A stretch of DNA of 16,035 bases from an uncultured Alphaproteobacteria bacterium (GTDB lineage: Bacteria; Pseudomonadota; Alphaproteobacteria; Rickettsiales; UBA1997). Position 1 is the stretch's first letter; every line of letters starts with the position of its first letter. The stretch lies in contig CAINKA010000093.1 of assembly GCA_903849835.1 (NCBI GenBank), forward strand, positions 1-16,035, written 5' to 3'. A model generated the notes under the pieces. It ran no database searches. It was not told the DNA's origin and worked only from the letters and a program-made list of their open reading frames with translations. Below, piece by piece: positions 13,640-16,035 of this stretch. The position numbers and the translations under genes are program-made.

Positions 13640-14669
13640 TGTTGAACATTTGCTTCAAATTTTTTTCTAACTTTTCCAAATCTACCAACACACTTCCTTC
13701 GTGCGGATCGGAAGTTTTGATTTTCGTGCTCTCCCCCATTTCGCATTGCTGGTAAAGATAATTTAAATTTAGCATCGCTGCCAATTTGTAGTAATCGGTG
13801 AGTGGTTTTTCTGGATGAAAACCGGTTGCCATTTCCAAAACATATCCATTTTCTGGCATGAATAAAATGTTTGTTAGACCAGCGCCATGCGGACTCAACA
13901 GGTATTTTGTTTTGGACAGAATCGAGACTTGCTCTTCGTAAGTTAGCTTGTCGGCGATAATTTTTTTGAAGCCGTATTTTTCTATCAAAGCCATAAATTC
14001 TTTTTCGTTTTCAACGTAGCGAGCAGACTGATTTTCGCGCGAAATGTAAATTTTATCACCGAAATCTGATTCAAAATTTTTGATATTTTTTAATAAAGTT
14101 TCGCGAATTTTTCTGAAAATAATCGGATGATTTTGGCAGGCTTTAATCAGCGGAAGCTCTGCGACTCTAATGTTCGACTTGCGTCGTAAATAAACGATTT
14201 GATTTTTTTTGATCCCAAATTTCTCAACAGAATTCTGAACGCAAGAATAGCGCTGATATTTTTTCGGCAAAAGTAAAAGCGAATTTTCGATCAAATTATT
14301 ATTTTGCAGAACTGCTAATTTTGTTAAAGCGAATATGTGCCAGTGGTAGTAATTGCTGGTCCATTCATCGGTGATGAGGAGAAATCTTTTTTTGCTAAAG
14401 TTGAATTGCGGGAAAATAAATTTGAGAAAAAATCTGTAACCACTTTGATATTTTTCGTAAATTTCTCGAGCGATGCAGCTTTCGCGAAAAATTTTAAAAT
14501 AGTAAAAAACCACGCTGTTATTGCTGATACGGACATTTTTTAAAAATTTTATTTCCGGTGCGGAGCAATTTTCCGGCGGTAGATTTTTAAAAATATCAAA
14601 TTGTGGATCGCTCGGATCAAAGTTGAATGGCTTCGGATATTCGTAGCTGACTGATGGGATTGTTGACAC
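13632..14669 (-). CDS. GT61-family (DUF563) glycosyltransferase
   Basis: A 345-residue protein with the GT61 hallmark SPHGAGLTNILFMPENGYVLEM at about residues 259-280: the P-H-G-A-G loop followed by N, P and E. The upstream TDEWTSNYYHWHIFALTKL stretch matches the family's conserved N-[YF]-[YF]-H-[WF] motif, and KIYISRENQSARYVENE resembles the R-x-x-x-x-R region before the final domain. GT61 enzymes add sugars such as xylose or GlcNAc; in bacteria they are usually found with capsule or LPS genes. No signal peptide or membrane helix is seen, so action on the cytoplasmic face is likely. It follows another putative glycosyltransferase by 3 bases, which suggests a joint role in surface glycan assembly. 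Confidence 0.87.
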   Translation of the reverse strand: MSTIPSVSYEYPKPFNFDPSDPQFDIFKNLPPENCSAPEIKFLKNVRISNNSVVFYYFKIFRESCIAREIYEKYQSGYRFFLKFIFPQFNFSKKRFLLITDEWTSNYYHWHIFALTKLAVLQNNNLIENSLLLLPKKYQRYSCVQNSVEKFGIKKNQIVYLRRKSNIRVAELPLIKACQNHPIIFRKIRETLLKNIKNFESDFGDKIYISRENQSARYVENEKEFMALIEKYGFKKIIADKLTYEEQVSILSKTKYLLSPHGAGLTNILFMPENGYVLEMATGFHPEKPLTDYYKLAAMLNLNYLYQQCEMGESTKIKTSDPHEGSVLVDLEKLEKNLKQMFNNV

Positions 14670-14672
14670 TGA

Positions 14673-15653
14673 TTATTTTTTTCCTTTTAAGAATTTTTTA
14701 ATTTTTTTTCTAAGAAATTTTAATTTCTGTTTTAGTGGAACGGGAATTTGTGATAAGGTTTTTGACTTAGAAACAAACGGTTGTTTTGGCTTTCTATAAT
14801 TTTTTTTCAGGTGCTTTAACACGCCGCTGTAGAGATAAATTGGCATCCAACTTAAATTCAAAGCGTGCATTTCTATGGGCTTTCCGCTTGATTCCTCGAT
14901 GCAAAAAAATCTGCCATCTGGATTCATGAAAGTGATTTGGACATCTTCTCCGAGCGGCAATTTTTCCATTTTCATTCCATTGCTGCGCGAAATTACTTCG
15001 CCAAAAGTTGAATCATCGATGATTTTATCGAGGCGTTCTGATGCAAATTTTTCTTCACGATTAAAAATATCGTAAACCGTCATTTCATTGAACGACGCTG
15101 GTCCGCTGTGATTTAGGATCGATGCTTTAAACTTTTCAATATCCTCGCGGCGCAAAAAGACTTCGTTAATTTTTTTAACATATTTTTCGATGATTTTGTA
15201 ATTGGTAAAGAAGCCTTTAAAGCACTGACCATGGCACTGCACCGTGCAATCGAGATGTGAAAATTTATGTTCGAGAGTTGAGAGATCGGTCAAAATCGGA
15301 TTGTCGGAATCGAAGTGCCAGAAGCGCTCAATGCCTTGTTTCGCAAGAAAATTATGCAGAATGAACCATTTGCGAAAAACGAATTTATTCCAATCGTCAC
15401 CATGCTTGTAAGCGTCAAAATGCGGGGTAGTGATGAGCTCGTAAACTTCGTCAAAAACTTTTAGATCTTCACCAAAGTCAAAATCTTTAAGTGAAAAATG
15501 AATCAATCCGCAATCGAGCGCAACCTTCTGATTTGAAGGATCTCCAAGTAAAATTATATCAGTGTTTGGATTAGAAATTTTTGCGCATTTGAAGATGTAA
15601 GGCAAATATTTGCTATTGCCGTAATGGCAAAAAATTATTGGGGAATTTTTCAT
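14673..15653 (-). CDS. Putative GT-A-type glycosyltransferase
   Basis: A 326-residue soluble protein that I assign by pattern rather than a clear family. It begins with a strand PIIFCHYGNSKYLPYIFKCA and then TDIILLGD, as in nucleotide-sugar-dependent enzymes. RKWFILHNFLAKQGIERFWHFDSDNPI contains a DSD motif (residues 115-117) that fits the metal-binding DxD of GT-A folds. Later SSGKPIEMHALNLSW could supply the conserved His seen near the C-terminus of such enzymes. The final 40 residues are strongly basic (FLRKKIKKFLKGKK) and may bind the membrane surface. The GT61 gene next to it supports a glycan role. It is the first gene of the minus-strand block; 20 bases upstream the IS promoter region begins, so its own promoter lies in or beyond that region. 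Confidence 0.6.
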   Translation of the reverse strand: MKNSPIIFCHYGNSKYLPYIFKCAKISNPNTDIILLGDPSNQKVALDCGLIHFSLKDFDFGEDLKVFDEVYELITTPHFDAYKHGDDWNKFVFRKWFILHNFLAKQGIERFWHFDSDNPILTDLSTLEHKFSHLDCTVQCHGQCFKGFFTNYKIIEKYVKKINEVFLRREDIEKFKASILNHSGPASFNEMTVYDIFNREEKFASERLDKIIDDSTFGEVISRSNGMKMEKLPLGEDVQITFMNPDGRFFCIEESSGKPIEMHALNLSWMPIYLYSGVLKHLKKNYRKPKQPFVSKSKTLSQIPVPLKQKLKFLRKKIKKFLKGKK

Positions 15654-15673
15654 TAATTTAGACGATTATCCCC

Positions 15674-15702
15674 TTGACATACGGGAATTAGTTATTTAAT
15701 AT
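15674..15702 (+). promoter_or_regulatory. Consensus-like sigma-70 promoter of the transposase gene
   Basis: TTGACA at 15674-15679, a 17-base spacer, and TAATAT at 15697-15702 (-35 perfect; -10 differs from TATAAT at two positions). The expected start of transcription is near 15709, about 26 bases before the ATG. Confidence 0.75.
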
Positions 15703-15727
15703 CTCGCCAGTTCCTTTAAATAACTGG
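15690..15727. promoter_or_regulatory. Overlapping dyads over -10 and leader of the transposase gene
   Basis: AGTTATTTA (15690-15698) pairs with TAAATAACT (15717-15725), and the inner CCAGTT (15707-15712) pairs with AACTGG (15722-15727). The two pairings share the right arm, so they are mutually exclusive in nucleic acid. The first spans the -10 box and could be an operator; the second lies in the mRNA leader and could limit translation. Function is inferred only. Confidence 0.5.
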
Positions 15728-15734
15728 CTTGATT

Positions 15735-16035
15735 ATGAAAAACACAACCATTCAGCAATTCTTTAAAAAATTCCCAAATGATGATGCGTGCTTGACGCAC
15801 TTATTTAAAGTTCGTTTTGCCAAAAATCATGAATGCCCTAAGTGCAAACGTGAAACTACTTGGCATTTACTCAAATCAGAGCGCGCTTTTTCTTGCGGCA
15901 ATTGTGGTAATCACATTCACCCTTGCGTTGGCACAATCTTTGAAGATTCAAAAACTTCTCTTCAACTCTGGTTCTACGCAATTTATCTCTTCACTACAAC
16001 CCGCAGCGGAGTCTCTGCAAAAGAATTACAAAGAC
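15735..16035 (+). CDS. IS1595-family (ISXO2-like) transposase, N-terminal 100 residues
   Basis: The frame is open from ATG to the window end. The N-terminus carries a zinc-ribbon: HECPKC (residues 32-37) and AFSCGNC (51-57). It is followed by VGTIFEDSKTSLQLWFYAI and then TRSGVSAKELQR, the standard lead-in to the DDE-type ISXO2-like catalytic domain. The catalytic residues lie beyond the window. The Zn-ribbon would bind the terminal repeats. No decay is visible in the part present. There is no obvious Shine-Dalgarno before the ATG, so expression may be kept low at translation. Confidence 0.93.
   Translation, partial: MKNTTIQQFFKKFPNDDACLTHLFKVRFAKNHECPKCKRETTWHLLKSERAFSCGNCGNHIHPCVGTIFEDSKTSLQLWFYAIYLFTTTRSGVSAKELQR

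Larger units (their letters stand above)
15655..16035 (+). mobile_element. IS1595-family insertion sequence, left part (continues beyond window)
   Basis: The region holds a promoter, a dyad and the start of a transposase gene, and runs off the right edge. I cannot fix the left terminal inverted repeat because the right end is missing; it should lie between the glycosyltransferase start and about 15690. If the element inserted here, it may have separated the minus-strand block from its original promoter. Confidence 0.6.

Noticed and set aside
1..16035. tRNA or rRNA genes
   Set aside because: I saw no cloverleaf-like GGTTCGAATCC-type blocks or rRNA-like stretches; the window is filled with protein genes. 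No computed search was possible.

Overview
This is an AT-rich window (roughly one third GC by eye) from a bacterium that looks alphaproteobacterial. The markers are an IalB-family secreted protein, a TauE-type anion exporter paired with an Alph_Pro_TM (TIGR02186-like) protein, and a TolA C-terminal domain. Coding sequence is tightly packed, A/T-rich codons dominate, and short palindromic repeats sit inside genes. This recalls Rickettsiales-type genomes, but the intact GAPDH argues against Rickettsia itself. I place it as an uncultured or host-associated alphaproteobacterium, possibly Rickettsiales-like; that placement is inference.

Left part (1-2763, mostly + strand): the C-terminal part of TolA, open at the window edge; a 59-residue small ORF; a small three-helix membrane protein on the minus strand; a secreted IalB-like protein whose start codon directly abuts the start of that membrane gene; and a type I GAPDH. 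GAPDH converges with the minus-strand block, and a two-hairpin palindromic repeat between them supplies the stop codons of both converging genes.

Central and right part (2808-15653): thirteen recognisable genes, all on the minus strand. Most are separated by a few bases or overlap, which suggests long polycistronic transcription from right to left. In transcription order they are: a putative GT-A glycosyltransferase, a GT61 glycosyltransferase, YgfZ, a TauE/SafE exporter, an Alph_Pro_TM protein, a universal stress protein, MurJ lipid II flippase, a TrmA/RlmD-type RNA uracil methyltransferase, oligoendopeptidase F, two tandem DOT1-like methyltransferases, an APC-family amino acid permease, and RsmD. 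The themes are cell-envelope assembly, RNA or protein methylation, peptide and amino acid use, and Fe-S or one-carbon support. The only sizeable non-genic gap (about 4800-5095) is packed with repeats.

Right edge (15654-16035): a consensus-like promoter and an overlapping dyad lead into the first 100 codons of an IS1595-family transposase that runs off the window.

The most notable items are the tandem pair of bacterial DOT1-like (histone-lysine-methyltransferase fold) genes; a palindromic repeat family with complementary loops, one copy of which lies in frame inside rsmD; a separate 61-bp hairpin element whose tips resemble IS6-family ends; and ygfZ, which appears to have absorbed two different short repeats as in-frame peptide insertions.
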